A DNA stretch of 11,929 bases from an uncultured bacterium (GCA_902779075.1 CACZAK010000134.1:1-11929), one strand, 5' to 3'. Positions 1 to 7,197 are shown, numbered from the stretch's first letter. Translations and numbers: made by a program. Notes: generated from the sequence alone by a model not told the origin.

Positions 1-63
1 CCCAAGCCATATCCTCTGCTGACAAAACCACGTTCGGAATATCGCCCGGAGGAGATCGTATGA
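1..63 (+). CDS. C-terminal tail of an unidentified upstream gene (partial)
   Basis: The frame beginning at base 1 is open for 20 codons and ends in TGA at 61-63. The peptide is proline- and charge-rich (ending RPEEIV) and resembles an ordinary soluble protein tail, but it is too short to identify. The 20 codons could be open by chance. The gene body would lie left of the window. The paired palindromic repeats beginning at 85 sit just downstream of this stop, where a terminator or a REP-like element would be expected. Confidence 0.35.
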   Translation, partial: PKPYPLLTKPRSEYRPEEIV

Positions 64-84
64 ACCTTAAGTTAGCGGCATTCC

Positions 85-138
85 GGTCAGACCTGTTTTC
101 TCTACCGTGCTGCGGGGAAAACCGGTCAGACCTGTTTT
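85..138. repeat. Paired palindromic repeat, left pair
   Basis: Two copies of GGTCAGACCTGTTTT start at 85 and 124, so the spacing is 39 bp. The core GGTC-A-GACC is a palindrome. The second copy extends to arms AAAACcGGTC/GACCtGTTTT (118-138, one mismatch). The first copy continues as TTTTCTCTAC, which is also how the copy at 1852 continues. The same pair with the same 39-bp spacing lies at 1852/1891, beyond the toxin-antitoxin genes. The copies could act as terminators (hairpin plus T-run), as REP-like elements, or as recombination sites. Confidence 0.8.
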
Positions 139-262
139 GGCAGATTGTTTTTCATCGGACGCGATCATCGCGCCAACGCAGGGTGACAAAATCCTCGTGT
201 AGTGGGGATGTACCCCCGTTCCGCGCCGTAAAAGGCAATCGCCATGCGAAATTACGTATTGT

Positions 263-291
263 CATAAAGTAAACCGAAAGTTTACTTTATG
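263..291. promoter_or_regulatory. 12+12 bp palindrome, candidate AbiEi operator
   Basis: CATAAAGTAAAC (263-274) and GTTTACTTTATG (280-291) are perfect reverse complements around a 5-nt centre, CGAAA. The palindrome ends 12 bp before the -35 box at 304. A further GTAAACC half-site lies at 353-359, between the promoter and the antitoxin start. AbiEi antitoxins of studied AbiE systems bind inverted repeats in their own promoter and repress it, so this is the best operator candidate. That role is inferred. The sequence could instead form a transcript hairpin. Confidence 0.55.
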
Positions 292-303
292 GCATGGCCA
301 CCC

Positions 304-333
304 TTGACATAGGGTTCTTGGCTCTGATATACT
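304..333 (+). promoter_or_regulatory. Sigma70-type promoter of the AbiE operon
   Basis: TTGACA (304-309) and TATACT (328-333) are separated by 18 bp. The -10 box is preceded by TGA, which makes an extended -10 (TGnTATACT). Transcription would start near 340, giving a leader of about 38 nt before the antitoxin ATG at 378. The leader has no strong Shine-Dalgarno sequence. Confidence 0.75.
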
Positions 334-377
334 ATGCGCCGTGTGGCAAATTGTAAACCAAACGGATACTATTTGAC

Positions 378-899
378 ATGAAAGCGTATGATGAACTATG
401 GGGACTGGCCGAGGACAATTTCGGCATCATAACCTCCGCACAGGCGGAGGGACTTGGCGTTTCACGTCAAAACATCAGGAAGATGACAAAGGCAGGTCTA
501 TTGATGCGGCTCTGCCACGGAGTTTATCAAGTCAAGCATCATGTTCCCTCTGCAAACGATGTCTATGCGGCGGCAGTTGCAATGATGGGCGAAAAAGGCT
601 ATCTTCGTGGTGCCTCGGTCATCGCACTCCTAAACCTCGCCCCCACGGATCCTGCGTTTATCTACGTCGGGGCGGCCAATCGCGTGCGCCGACGATTGCC
701 GGACGGCTATGTTGTCAGGGACATGAAAGACTCCGAGACAACGTTCTACGACGGCATAAGATGTCAGAAACTGGCGGATGCATTGCGTGAAGCGCGGGAA
801 GAAGGAGTGATGGAGGCCTATAGAATTCAAACTGCGGCGGACAAGGCTAACGAGGAAGGACTTCTGACGGATGAAGAATGCTCCCAATTCAAGGACTAA
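378..899 (+). CDS. AbiEi-like antitoxin and transcriptional regulator (type IV toxin-antitoxin)
   Basis: This 173-residue protein matches the AbiEi antitoxin pattern. The N-terminal winged helix-turn-helix (about residues 15-52) includes IITSAQAEGLGVSRQNIRKM and the wing strand LCHGVY. It is followed by a helical segment (YLRGASVIALLNL, about 75-87) and a C-terminal helical region. In characterised AbiE systems the antitoxin represses the operon and counters the toxin without forming a stable complex with it. The gene overlaps the toxin gene by 29 bp, a typical coupled arrangement. The ATG at 378 is chosen because the N-terminus begins at the expected point before the winged helix and follows a clear promoter. 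No strong ribosome-binding site precedes it. The C-terminal domain is shorter than in some relatives. The family call is good; the biological role is inferred. Confidence 0.85.
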   Translation: MKAYDELWGLAEDNFGIITSAQAEGLGVSRQNIRKMTKAGLLMRLCHGVYQVKHHVPSANDVYAAAVAMMGEKGYLRGASVIALLNLAPTDPAFIYVGAANRVRRRLPDGYVVRDMKDSETTFYDGIRCQKLADALREAREEGVMEAYRIQTAADKANEEGLLTDEECSQFKD

Positions 900-1710
900 C
901 CTTGACAAGGCGATTCAGCGCTTTGCGGGGGAAATCAGGCGTGCGAACGAGCTGCGGACACTTATGGCTAACGCCATTGTGGCGCAGATGATCGGCGAGG
1001 GCGTAGTCAAGGGAGGCAGCGGCATCAGGTTCCGATTTGGCGACGTGAAGACACGGGCTTCCATGGATCTGGACACGGCTTGGCGAACAGACCTCGACAC
1101 ATTTCTTGGAATGCTTCGCAAAAGACTGGCTGAAGGCTGGAACGGCTTTTCCGGTGATGTTCGCGTCCTGCGGCAGGCAAGCCCAAGGGGCATACCATTC
1201 GAGTACGTGATGCAACCATGCGAGGTGAAACTGAACTATCGGTCCCGTCCTTGGTTCACCGTTCAGCTGGAAATAGGCCACAATGAAATCGGCGATGCCG
1301 ACGAATGCGAGCTGATAGGCGTTCCAAGCGTTCTTGCAGAACTTTTCGAGTATTTGGTACTTCCTGCGCCTGCGGCGCTGCCGATGATGAAACTGGAATA
1401 TCAAGTTGCGCAGAAGTTGCATGGCGTAACAGCACCCGGAAGCAAGCGGGCGCACGACCTTGTCGATCTACAACTCATCATGGCCAACGGCAACGTGGAC
1501 CTTACGCTCGTACACGTCCTCTGCTGCAAACTCTTCACGTACAGGAAAGTACACGAATGGCCACCGAAAGTGGTCAAGGGTGAGGGCTGGGAGGACATCT
1601 ATGCCGCGCAGAGCCGGGGAATCGACGTTCTCCCGAACGTGGACGCGGCAGTAGCCTGGGCGAATGAACTCATCGCGCGGATAGCCAACAACGAGCTTTC
1701 AGAGAGGTGA
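871..1710 (+). CDS. AbiEii-like nucleotidyltransferase toxin (type IV toxin-antitoxin)
   Basis: This 279-residue protein has the DNA polymerase beta-like nucleotidyltransferase layout of AbiEii/MenT toxins. It has a GGS motif at residues 48-50, followed by RASMDLD with the metal-binding pair D66 and D68. Downstream is EYQVAQKLHG (about 176-185, K182) and then SKRAHDLVDL (191-200, with R193, D196 and D199), matching the conserved lysine and aspartate motifs III and IV. Such toxins transfer nucleotides to RNA targets, notably tRNA in studied members; the substrate here is unknown. GAGGAAGGA at 851-859 provides a ribosome-binding site inside the antitoxin gene. All the catalytic motifs I looked for are present, so the gene appears intact. 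The start at 871 gives a short polar tail before the first helix. Confidence 0.87.
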   Translation: MKNAPNSRTNLDKAIQRFAGEIRRANELRTLMANAIVAQMIGEGVVKGGSGIRFRFGDVKTRASMDLDTAWRTDLDTFLGMLRKRLAEGWNGFSGDVRVLRQASPRGIPFEYVMQPCEVKLNYRSRPWFTVQLEIGHNEIGDADECELIGVPSVLAELFEYLVLPAPAALPMMKLEYQVAQKLHGVTAPGSKRAHDLVDLQLIMANGNVDLTLVHVLCCKLFTYRKVHEWPPKVVKGEGWEDIYAAQSRGIDVLPNVDAAVAWANELIARIANNELSER

Positions 1711-1781
1711 CAGCGGCGTGACTGGGATCCGTACGCCTATTCTTATTGTTGCACACTTGCTTCTGCCTCCGTCAGAAAGTA

Positions 1782-1815
1782 AAAACGCCCAACCACGTAT
1801 GCGGTCGGGCGTTTT
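1782..1815 (+). terminator. Intrinsic terminator after the AbiE operon
   Basis: AAAACGCCC (1782-1790) pairs with GGGCGTTTT (1807-1815), and inner ACC/GGT pairs extend the stem around a short loop. The stem ends in a T-run. It lies 72 bp after the toxin stop and has a mirrored A-run, so it may work in both directions. Confidence 0.8.
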
Positions 1816-1842
1816 GTTAGGTTTCTATGAAGCCGCCAACGT

Positions 1843-1908
1843 GAGAAAACAGGTCAGACCTGTTTTCTCTACTGGTACATTGAGAAAAACGGTCAGACCT
1901 GTTTTCTC
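1843..1908. repeat. Paired palindromic repeat, right pair
   Basis: At 1843-1869 there is a perfect 27-nt palindrome with 13-bp arms (GAGAAAACAGGTC, centre A1856). At 1882-1908 a second copy has the same right arm and two mismatches in the left arm. Core starts at 1852 and 1891 are 39 bp apart, as in the left pair (85/124). Each palindrome has A-runs before and T-runs after, so it resembles a bidirectional terminator. The matching pairs on both sides of the AbiE cassette are treated as a separate finding. Confidence 0.85.
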
Positions 1909-1922
1909 GGATTGGAAATACG

Positions 1923-1950
1923 AAAACCGCCCGTCGGATGGACGGGCGGT
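1923..1950 (-). terminator. Intrinsic terminator of the PEP-CTERM gene
   Basis: ACCGCCCGTC (1926-1935) and GACGGGCGGT (1941-1950) form a perfect 10-bp stem with a 5-nt loop. On the minus strand the stem is followed by TTTTC, as expected for termination of the gene ending at 1992. A smaller hairpin, GTTGCC/GGCAAC (1960-1976), lies between the stop codon and this terminator. Confidence 0.8.
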
Positions 1951-1991
1951 CTTCTTGCAGTTGCCTTGACGGCAACCTTAGCGGCTAACGC

Positions 1992-2579
1992 TTACTTCTG
2001 CTTACGGCGCAGCGCGAGCATCGCACCACCGACGAGGAGCAGCAGACCAGAGGTCGGCTCCGGAGCGTCGCCACCGCTCGTTCCGCCGCCAGAGGTCTTG
2101 GCGGAAGCCCACGCACCAGCGGCGGACGAAGCCGCTTCCTGATCGCCCCACTTAATGGATGTGGTCTCTGTTCCAGACAACGTATCAAACGACTTAACAT
2201 CTGTGACGTAGAAGTTTGAAGAATCAGTGATGGTAGTTGTGTCAAAGATTACAAGGTATGCCTTTGATGCCGTAGCATCCGAAAGGCCGAGTGTCGCATT
2301 AGCAACGGCATCAGCCTTTGCAACGGAGTACTTACCATCACTACCACCTAGGTAGGAATATGATCCCGAAAGTGCGGTACTAATTGCATCTGCTCCCTTG
2401 CCAGTGAGCGCAATCATATCGTCTCGTGACAGATCGTCATCATTCACAAAGTAGGCAAGACAGTTATCAACGTAGTTGTCTGCACTTTTTGCAACGTATG
2501 TACAAGTCCAGTACACCGATGCCGCCTGTGTGCAAGCCGCCATTGCAGCCGCTGCAAGCATGAACATTAGTTTCTTCAT
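1992..2579 (-). CDS. Small exported protein with a PEP-CTERM sorting signal
   Basis: This 195-residue protein starts with a signal peptide (MKKLMFMLAAAAMAACTQA, cleavage near residue 19-20). It ends in a classic PEP-CTERM tail: PEP at residues 173-175, a hydrophobic segment (about 179-190) and the basic end RRKQK. Such tails are recognised by exosortase, which removes them and directs the protein to the envelope or extracellular matrix; no exosortase gene is in this window. The middle (20-150) has no domain I can name. It holds two cysteines (C26, C40), an acidic patch (VNDDDLSRDD) and Ser/Thr/Ala-rich stretches. A Gly/Ser/Thr linker (160-171) precedes the tail. AAAAAGGAAAAAG just upstream of the ATG at 2579 acts as ribosome-binding site. 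Base composition is more AT-rich than in the plus-strand genes to the right. Confidence 0.85.
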   Translation of the reverse strand: MKKLMFMLAAAAMAACTQAASVYWTCTYVAKSADNYVDNCLAYFVNDDDLSRDDMIALTGKGADAISTALSGSYSYLGGSDGKYSVAKADAVANATLGLSDATASKAYLVIFDTTTITDSSNFYVTDVKSFDTLSGTETTSIKWGDQEAASSAAGAWASAKTSGGGTSGGDAPEPTSGLLLLVGGAMLALRRKQK

Positions 2580-2641
2580 TTTCTTTTTCCTTTTTCGTTT
2601 TCAGTTTCTGCACGACGCACTATGCACCGCGCAAAATCGTT

Positions 2642-3364
2642 TTAGAGTTCAGGGAAGCGGAGATACCCAGCTGTTCCAGCCTGAATCTTAAAACCTTCAC
2701 CAGGGGTAAAGGTGTATTCAGCGAGTTCCTCTGTATCCTCATCGTACCATCCAGCGATAGTCTGCTTCTTGTTGAGTTCCTTCGGCCCGTAGTATGCATA
2801 CGCTGCCTCAAGAACTCCCAATGCAGAAGCGAACTGAATGTTCACCTCGCCTTCTCCAATGTAATCTCCCTCGCCGTCAACAGGGATGAGATCTTGAATG
2901 TCAACTGACGTAGGGCGGATGTTACCTTGCATCGAAAGATTCTTACGGAAAGGAATATCGGTTTCCGCCATATTCACCTCGCCGGAAAAGTTGAAAAAGC
3001 ACGTAGATCCCGATTGAACTTGGAAACCCTCACCCGATGCGAAATCATATTCAGCGAGTTCTTCGGTATCTTCATCGTACCAGCCAGCCTCGGTCTGCTT
3101 CTTATTGAGCTCCTTCGGCCCGTAGTACGCATACGCAGCCTCAAGGACGCCCAAGGCGCTCTTGAACTGAATGTTTACATCGCCTTCGCCAACATACTCG
3201 CCGTCGCCATCGACGGGAACTAGTTTCTGGATGTCGAGCGCACCGCCAGTCACGCCAATCTGGTCGAACGTGCAGACCTGCTGAGAGAGGTTCTTGCGGA
3301 CGGACTTGTTGAGGTAGCCGACCGTGTTGGCGGACTCAATCGCGCCTACTGCGCCGCAGTATGG
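2642..3364 (-). pseudogene. 5'-truncated gene for a secreted protein with two tandem 111-residue domains
   Basis: The coding signal ends at the stop at 2642 and fades upstream of about 3360. The mature start reads AVGAIESANTVGYLNKSV, which looks like the end of a signal peptide followed by the ESANxVGY opening I associate with secreted proteins of Kiritimatiellae/Lentisphaerae (from memory). Two copies of one domain follow. Each contains VNIQF, SALGVLEAAYAYYGPKELNK, GWYDEDTEELAEY and GEGF. The matched DNA segments are exactly 333 bp apart (2781 and 3114). An acidic DGDGEYVGEG or DGEGDYIGEG segment may bind a metal. No ATG, GTG or TTG start lies in frame before the mature part. The frame stays open upstream only because the GGGAATT tract contains no stops there. 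I therefore call it truncated within its signal peptide. Function is unknown; a rare ATT start or a frameshift is an alternative. Confidence 0.6.
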
Positions 3365-3426
3365 GAAAGCGGTATAATTAGCATAAATGCGGAAAAACGC
3401 ACATTTCCGGTTTTCGGGGTGTTGGA

Positions 3427-3560
3427 GCGGGGGAGGGAGAGTAGGGAATAGGGAATTGGGAATAGGGAATTGGGGAGAGTTGGGAATTGGGGAGAGTTGG
3501 GAATTGGGGGGAGTTGGGAATTGGGAATAGGGAATTGGGAATTGGGGGAGTTGGGAATTG
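3427..3560. repeat. Degenerate GGGAATTGGGA / GGGGAGAGTT tandem repeat
   Basis: About 134 bp on the plus strand is built almost entirely from GGGAATT, GGGAATA and GGGGAGAGTT words, and the word TTGGGAATTGGGG recurs. It contains no C between 3429 and 3560. The many runs of three to six G could form G-quadruplexes on the plus strand. It lies directly upstream (in minus orientation) of the truncated secreted-protein gene. The peptide it encodes in reverse (repeated PIPNS, QFPI) is a by-product of the repeat. Confidence 0.85.
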
Positions 3561-3605
3561 ACACAAGTGCCACTAATAGAAATTGAAGGGGGTATTTGTG
3601 AGCCT

Positions 3606-3690
3606 GTTGCAAAACCTGGGCGCGGTGTCCCACCACGCTGCGGCGGCGTGGGGACACGCCGCCTTACCAGATGCGCGAGGGTTTTGCAAC
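3606..3690. repeat. Long imperfect hairpin bounded by GTTGCAAAACC
   Basis: GTTGCAAAACC (3606-3616) and GGTTTTGCAAC (3680-3690) form a perfect 11-bp inverted repeat. Inside, GTGTCCC (3625-3631) and CACGC (3634-3638) pair with GCGTG (3646-3650) and GGGACAC (3651-3657). The whole 85-nt stretch can fold into one interrupted stem. TTGCAAAACC occurs again at 7317-7325 next to the second structured repeat, so this may be part of a larger composite repeat. No gene is seen in it. Confidence 0.65.
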
Positions 3691-3713
3691 TGGTTCTGTT
3701 GCCCCAGTAGGGG

Positions 3714-3783
3714 GGGCGGCTCGCCGAGGACGGCTCGCCCCACCTTGCGGTCACGCGGGACGCGTGACCCTACCGTTGCCGCC
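3714..3783 (+). repeat. Structured dispersed repeat, copy 1 (upstream of the surface-protein gene)
   Basis: Bases 3714-3774 are identical to 7198-7258, and the match continues to 3783 with one mismatch. The unit contains two GGCTCGCC words around GAGGAC and a perfect hairpin, GGTCACGCG-GGA-CGCGTGACC. Related units form a short array at 11671-11824. This copy lies about 45 bp before the promoter of the 1087-residue protein gene. It could be a REP-like element or a transcribed structure; no coding role is seen. Confidence 0.85.
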
Positions 3784-3827
3784 TTCCGGGCGGCGGATGT
3801 GGCAATGCAAATTTCCAAATTCCCTAA

Positions 3828-3857
3828 TTGACAAAACCGCAGGGGATAGAATATACT
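3828..3857 (+). promoter_or_regulatory. Sigma70-type promoter of the large surface-protein gene
   Basis: TTGACA (3828-3833) and TATACT (3852-3857) are 18 bp apart, the same boxes and spacing as the AbiE promoter. Transcription would start near 3864, giving a leader of about 30 nt. AAGGGA and AGAGGG lie before the ATG at 3895. GTAAAC occurs twice, at 3861-3866 and 3884-3889. Confidence 0.75.
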
Positions 3858-3894
3858 TGTGTAAACTTTCAAGGGATAAGAGGGTAAACCAAAA

Positions 3895-6800
3895 ATGAAC
3901 GCTAGAAAACTGATGGTACTCGCGGCAATCTGCGCAGCGGCGGCTTTGCCGTCGTGGGCGGGGACGGTCAAGTTCCCGTACTATTCGTACATGTACCGCA
4001 TGGGCTCGTCGGCCAACGACAGCTCGGCCGTGCTCACGACCACGCCGAAGCTCGCGTTTCCGGGGATGATGCTTTCGGATGTGGCCAAACGCCTGGCGGA
4101 GGGTTATGTCCTCGGTGCGTACCAGTGCGGAACATCCATGGCCAGGCGCCAGATACAGGTGAAAGACGTGTTGCTCTGCCGCGATCCCGAGACGGACGCA
4201 GTCGTGAAGATTGTCGGCGTGTTCGTGTTTGTGGACGGTGGCTACACAAAGTCCGTGTCTGCGGAGCTGACCGACGGTGCAGGCGGCGTGTATGCGCGCG
4301 CCGCAGGGGCGCAGTATGTCAACGGCAGCAATCCTAATTTCGTGTTTGCCGAACTGGACGGCAACGGCGATGTGATCTACAGCCGCGATTCAGGCAAATC
4401 CGGCAAGGCGAATCCGGGCAACCTGGCCGTCGGATGGGAAACCGTAGGATACGGCGCGTGTTCGCTGAGCCTCGTCAAGCCTGTCCCCAGATCGCCAGCG
4501 CTCTTCTTCGCGAACGCGCCGGGCGAACCGGTCCTGACCGTCGAGGACATCCGGGACTACGACATCACGGCTGCCCTCTGCGGAGTAAGCGTGGCTGCGG
4601 CATACATAGGGATGGCAATGACCGCATGCAATAGGAACGTCGAAACGAACACGGCGGGCATTGCAACGTCGATCCGCATCGAGTTCCAGTACAAGGAGGG
4701 CAAGCACCTAAAGTGCGCCGTCGTTAAGTTCACAAATGGCGAGGGCGGCGTCTATGCGCAGCAGACGCATTCGGCGTACCTGACCGAAGGGACGGTCGGC
4801 TATCATTTCATAAAGGACGACGGCACGCTGAATACAGTCACCGGCAGCAACGCTCCGGGATTCTATGGACAATGCGGGGTCCTTAACGATTCGTCGGGCT
4901 ACAGCGCGATGACGCTCCGCGTAACGCCGCCCGCGTCCGCCCAGCCGAAGATGCTCTGGAACAAGGCGGAGAACATGATTGCCAAGACGCACAAAATACC
5001 GGACGTCTCCACACTGCCGGTTCTTACGCAGACATGGGTGAAGGTCCTTGACGGCATATCCCTGCAGGAAATGGTCAATGACGGGTATGAGATTTCCGCG
5101 TACTTCTGCGGCGGCAGCGTCAACACCAAGCAGAAGGTTTACGCGAAGGGTTTCCAATCGTACACGCCTTCGGGCGAGACGGCGATCTCAAACGCGGTAT
5201 GCTGGTTCGTCATTTATGACGACAAGCACACCAAGTCCGCGGCAATCGAGTTGGAGTCGCGCGCGGACGGTGTGTATGCCAAGTATGGCAAGGGACAGTA
5301 TCTTCGTAACACGAATAATGTCAACTTCAAATTCGTGTGGCTCGACGAGAACGGCAACGTGGTCTATGAATGCAATCAGGCGAGTCATTCCGCGGCGGAC
5401 AGCGGCCAGTACCCGACGACGTGGACTGAGGCCGGCTACGGCATTGCGGGCCTCAAGGCGTCGCGATTCATGAAGTTGAATGAAAGCCGCCTCGTGTTCG
5501 CGAACCCCGCCGGAGAGCCGGTTCTCACGCTTGATGACATCAAGGACTACTATTTCGGATGCAGTTTTGCGGGAAGTTCCATCAGCGAGAACGACGGTGA
5601 AGGCGTTGGGTTGTACAGGGCATTTGAGTACGATGCGAACAATTCCGTTTCGTTGATGCGCGTGGAGTATCAGGTGTATGACGGCTCAGGTGGCAATGGT
5701 TCCTACAATAAATGCGTCACCGTCAACTTCACGAACGGCGTTGATGGCGTCTATGGATGCGCCTCTTCGGCGCAATATGCCGGTCGTGGCTCCGCGAAGA
5801 TAGGTTTCCATTTCGTCAATGCGAATGGTTCGTTTGCAGGATCGCAAGGCACTGTGGTGACCAATTCGTTTACGGCTGGCTACGGCATTTACGACCTCTT
5901 CGCCACGCCGATGATTACGCTTGACCGCGACACGGACTGGAGCGCGACCTACGGCGTCGTTCAGCTCGGCGACGCGGTGGTCGATCTGAACGGACACAAC
6001 CTGACACTGCAGGGCGTCTCGGGCAACGGCACTTTGCAGTATCCCTATTCCCAGATATTCAACTCCAACAACAGCGTCATGTCGGAAGTCCATTTCAATG
6101 TCTCTGGTGGATTGTCGTTCTCCAACAGCACGGTGCATTTCGGCACGAGCGATGCATTCCTCAACAACAACATCAAGTTCGTCAAGGAAGGGAACGGCAC
6201 GCACGTCGGTGCCATCGGACAGCCCTGCAAGGGCGGGACGGAGTTCGTGGCGGGAACGCTCAAGGCCGGCGTCGCCGGTACGTCCAATCCGTTCGGCGCA
6301 ACGCCGCAGACGTTCGAGCTTGACGCCGGTTGCGTCTTCGACATCAACGGGCAATGGGATTTCAACGCCTATACATTTGTTCTGAATGGCGGAAAGCTCA
6401 CGAACACGGGCACGGACAATACGAACGTACAGGGTCAGTTCAAGACGGTGACTCTCACGGCGGATTCGTCATTCGAGCTTCCGCACAGCTGCGGCATGAT
6501 CGGCTCGAGCTACGCGGCGACGACGCTCGACCTCGCGGGCCACAAACTCACCGTCGATGTCAGCGCTGGAAAGGCGTTCTTCCTCAGCAATGCGACGATC
6601 AGCAACGGCACCATCGAATTGAGGAACGATGCCGTTGACGGCAAACTGCTGACGGGACAAGACGGTGGTAATGCGAGCGCCAACGGGACGAACCATGCCG
6701 AGACCGTTGATTTCAAGGTCGGCTGCGCCCTTTGGCTGTACGCTCCGCTGAGCGTCCGCAACTACGAGGCGTTGTATGACCGCAACTCCAACAACGGTAC

Positions 6801-7158
6801 GGCCGCGTTCAACATACACGGCGCGTTCAAGCCGTCCGCGCACGACTACTTCCACGGCTGCACGATGCAGGACGGTTCGACAATCGACCTCTCTCTGCGC
6901 GAGGCGGCGCTCCCGCTCGTCTCTGTGTTCACGAACACGAACAGCGACAGGACGCTCAAGTTCGCGGACGGCGCGACGGTGTACGTGGCGCTGGGCGGCA
7001 AGAGGTTTGCCGGTGGCAAGGTGATTTCGTGGAATGAGAAGCCGGAGAACATCGGAACGGTCAAGTTCAGGAGCGCGCCGGGCGAGCGCAAGTGCGCTTT
7101 CATCGCCAAGGACGACGGCCTGTACACCATGAGCGGGATGGTCATTCTCGTCAAATAG
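3895..7158 (+). CDS. Large exported surface protein with A-B-A'-B' repeats and beta-rich C-terminal half
   Basis: This 1087-residue protein begins with a signal peptide (cleavage after ALPSWA, residue 22). The N-terminal two thirds contain four related segments of about 140-180 residues: A (25-200), B (203-350), A' (353-530) and B' (533-672). A and A' share GYxxxAYxCGxS and GVYA, followed by QYxxxxNxxNFxF. B and B' share FANxxGEPVLTxxDIxDY and FTNGxxGVY, followed by GYxxxxL. The part from about 673 onward (ITLDRDTDWSATYG, VDLNGHNLTLQG, TLDLAGHKLTV) has the short repetitive strands of a beta-helix passenger. The end (APGERKCAFIAKDDGLYTMSG) resembles C-termini I associate with large surface proteins of this bacterial group (from memory). 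No LPXTG, PEP-CTERM or autotransporter barrel is visible, so the attachment mode is unknown. AGAGGG lies 10 nt before the ATG. Adhesion or glycan binding is plausible but unproven. Confidence 0.85.
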   Translation: MNARKLMVLAAICAAAALPSWAGTVKFPYYSYMYRMGSSANDSSAVLTTTPKLAFPGMMLSDVAKRLAEGYVLGAYQCGTSMARRQIQVKDVLLCRDPETDAVVKIVGVFVFVDGGYTKSVSAELTDGAGGVYARAAGAQYVNGSNPNFVFAELDGNGDVIYSRDSGKSGKANPGNLAVGWETVGYGACSLSLVKPVPRSPALFFANAPGEPVLTVEDIRDYDITAALCGVSVAAAYIGMAMTACNRNVETNTAGIATSIRIEFQYKEGKHLKCAVVKFTNGEGGVYAQQTHSAYLTEGTVGYHFIKDDGTLNTVTGSNAPGFYGQCGVLNDSSGYSAMTLRVTPPASAQPKMLWNKAENMIAKTHKIPDVSTLPVLTQTWVKVLDGISLQEMVNDGYEISAYFCGGSVNTKQKVYAKGFQSYTPSGETAISNAVCWFVIYDDKHTKSAAIELESRADGVYAKYGKGQYLRNTNNVNFKFVWLDENGNVVYECNQASHSAADSGQYPTTWTEAGYGIAGLKASRFMKLNESRLVFANPAGEPVLTLDDIKDYYFGCSFAGSSISENDGEGVGLYRAFEYDANNSVSLMRVEYQVYDGSGGNGSYNKCVTVNFTNGVDGVYGCASSAQYAGRGSAKIGFHFVNANGSFAGSQGTVVTNSFTAGYGIYDLFATPMITLDRDTDWSATYGVVQLGDAVVDLNGHNLTLQGVSGNGTLQYPYSQIFNSNNSVMSEVHFNVSGGLSFSNSTVHFGTSDAFLNNNIKFVKEGNGTHVGAIGQPCKGGTEFVAGTLKAGVAGTSNPFGATPQTFELDAGCVFDINGQWDFNAYTFVLNGGKLTNTGTDNTNVQGQFKTVTLTADSSFELPHSCGMIGSSYAATTLDLAGHKLTVDVSAGKAFFLSNATISNGTIELRNDAVDGKLLTGQDGGNASANGTNHAETVDFKVGCALWLYAPLSVRNYEALYDRNSNNGTAAFNIHGAFKPSAHDYFHGCTMQDGSTIDLSLREAALPLVSVFTNTNSDRTLKFADGATVYVALGGKRFAGGKVISWNEKPENIGTVKFRSAPGERKCAFIAKDDGLYTMSGMVILVK

Positions 7159-7164
7159 CCTTGT

Positions 7165-7185
7165 CAACGCGCTGGCAGCGCGTTG
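7165..7185. terminator. Hairpin after the surface-protein gene
   Basis: CAACGCGC-TGGCA-GCGCGTTG is a perfect 8-bp stem starting 7 bp after the stop codon. It lacks a T-run, so termination is uncertain. It belongs to the same sequence family as the hairpins at 11392-11412 and 11436-11456; this one and the first of those are followed by TACTA. Confidence 0.5.
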
Positions 7186-7197
7186 TACTAGTGGGGC

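Noticed and set aside
85..138. CRISPR-like array from the GGTCAGACC repeats
   Set aside because: There are only two copies per site, the units are palindromic and short, the spacers would be under 20 bp, and there are no cas genes.
60..272. 70-codon frame with a good GGAGGAG upstream and ATGA overlap with the preceding frame
   Set aside because: It is built from the two palindromic repeats (RSDLF twice) and intergenic DNA and has no protein-like composition. The GGAGGAG could simply be Glu-Glu codons of the upstream gene tail.
1718..1969. 83-codon plus-strand frame after the toxin gene
   Set aside because: It runs through the terminator, both right-hand palindromes and the second terminator, so it is not a gene.
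3365..3754. Upstream extension of the minus-strand secreted-protein frame to an ATG at 3754
   Set aside because: The encoded peptide is only the translation of the structured repeat and the GGGAATT tract (PIPNS, QFPI repeats) and has no signal peptide.
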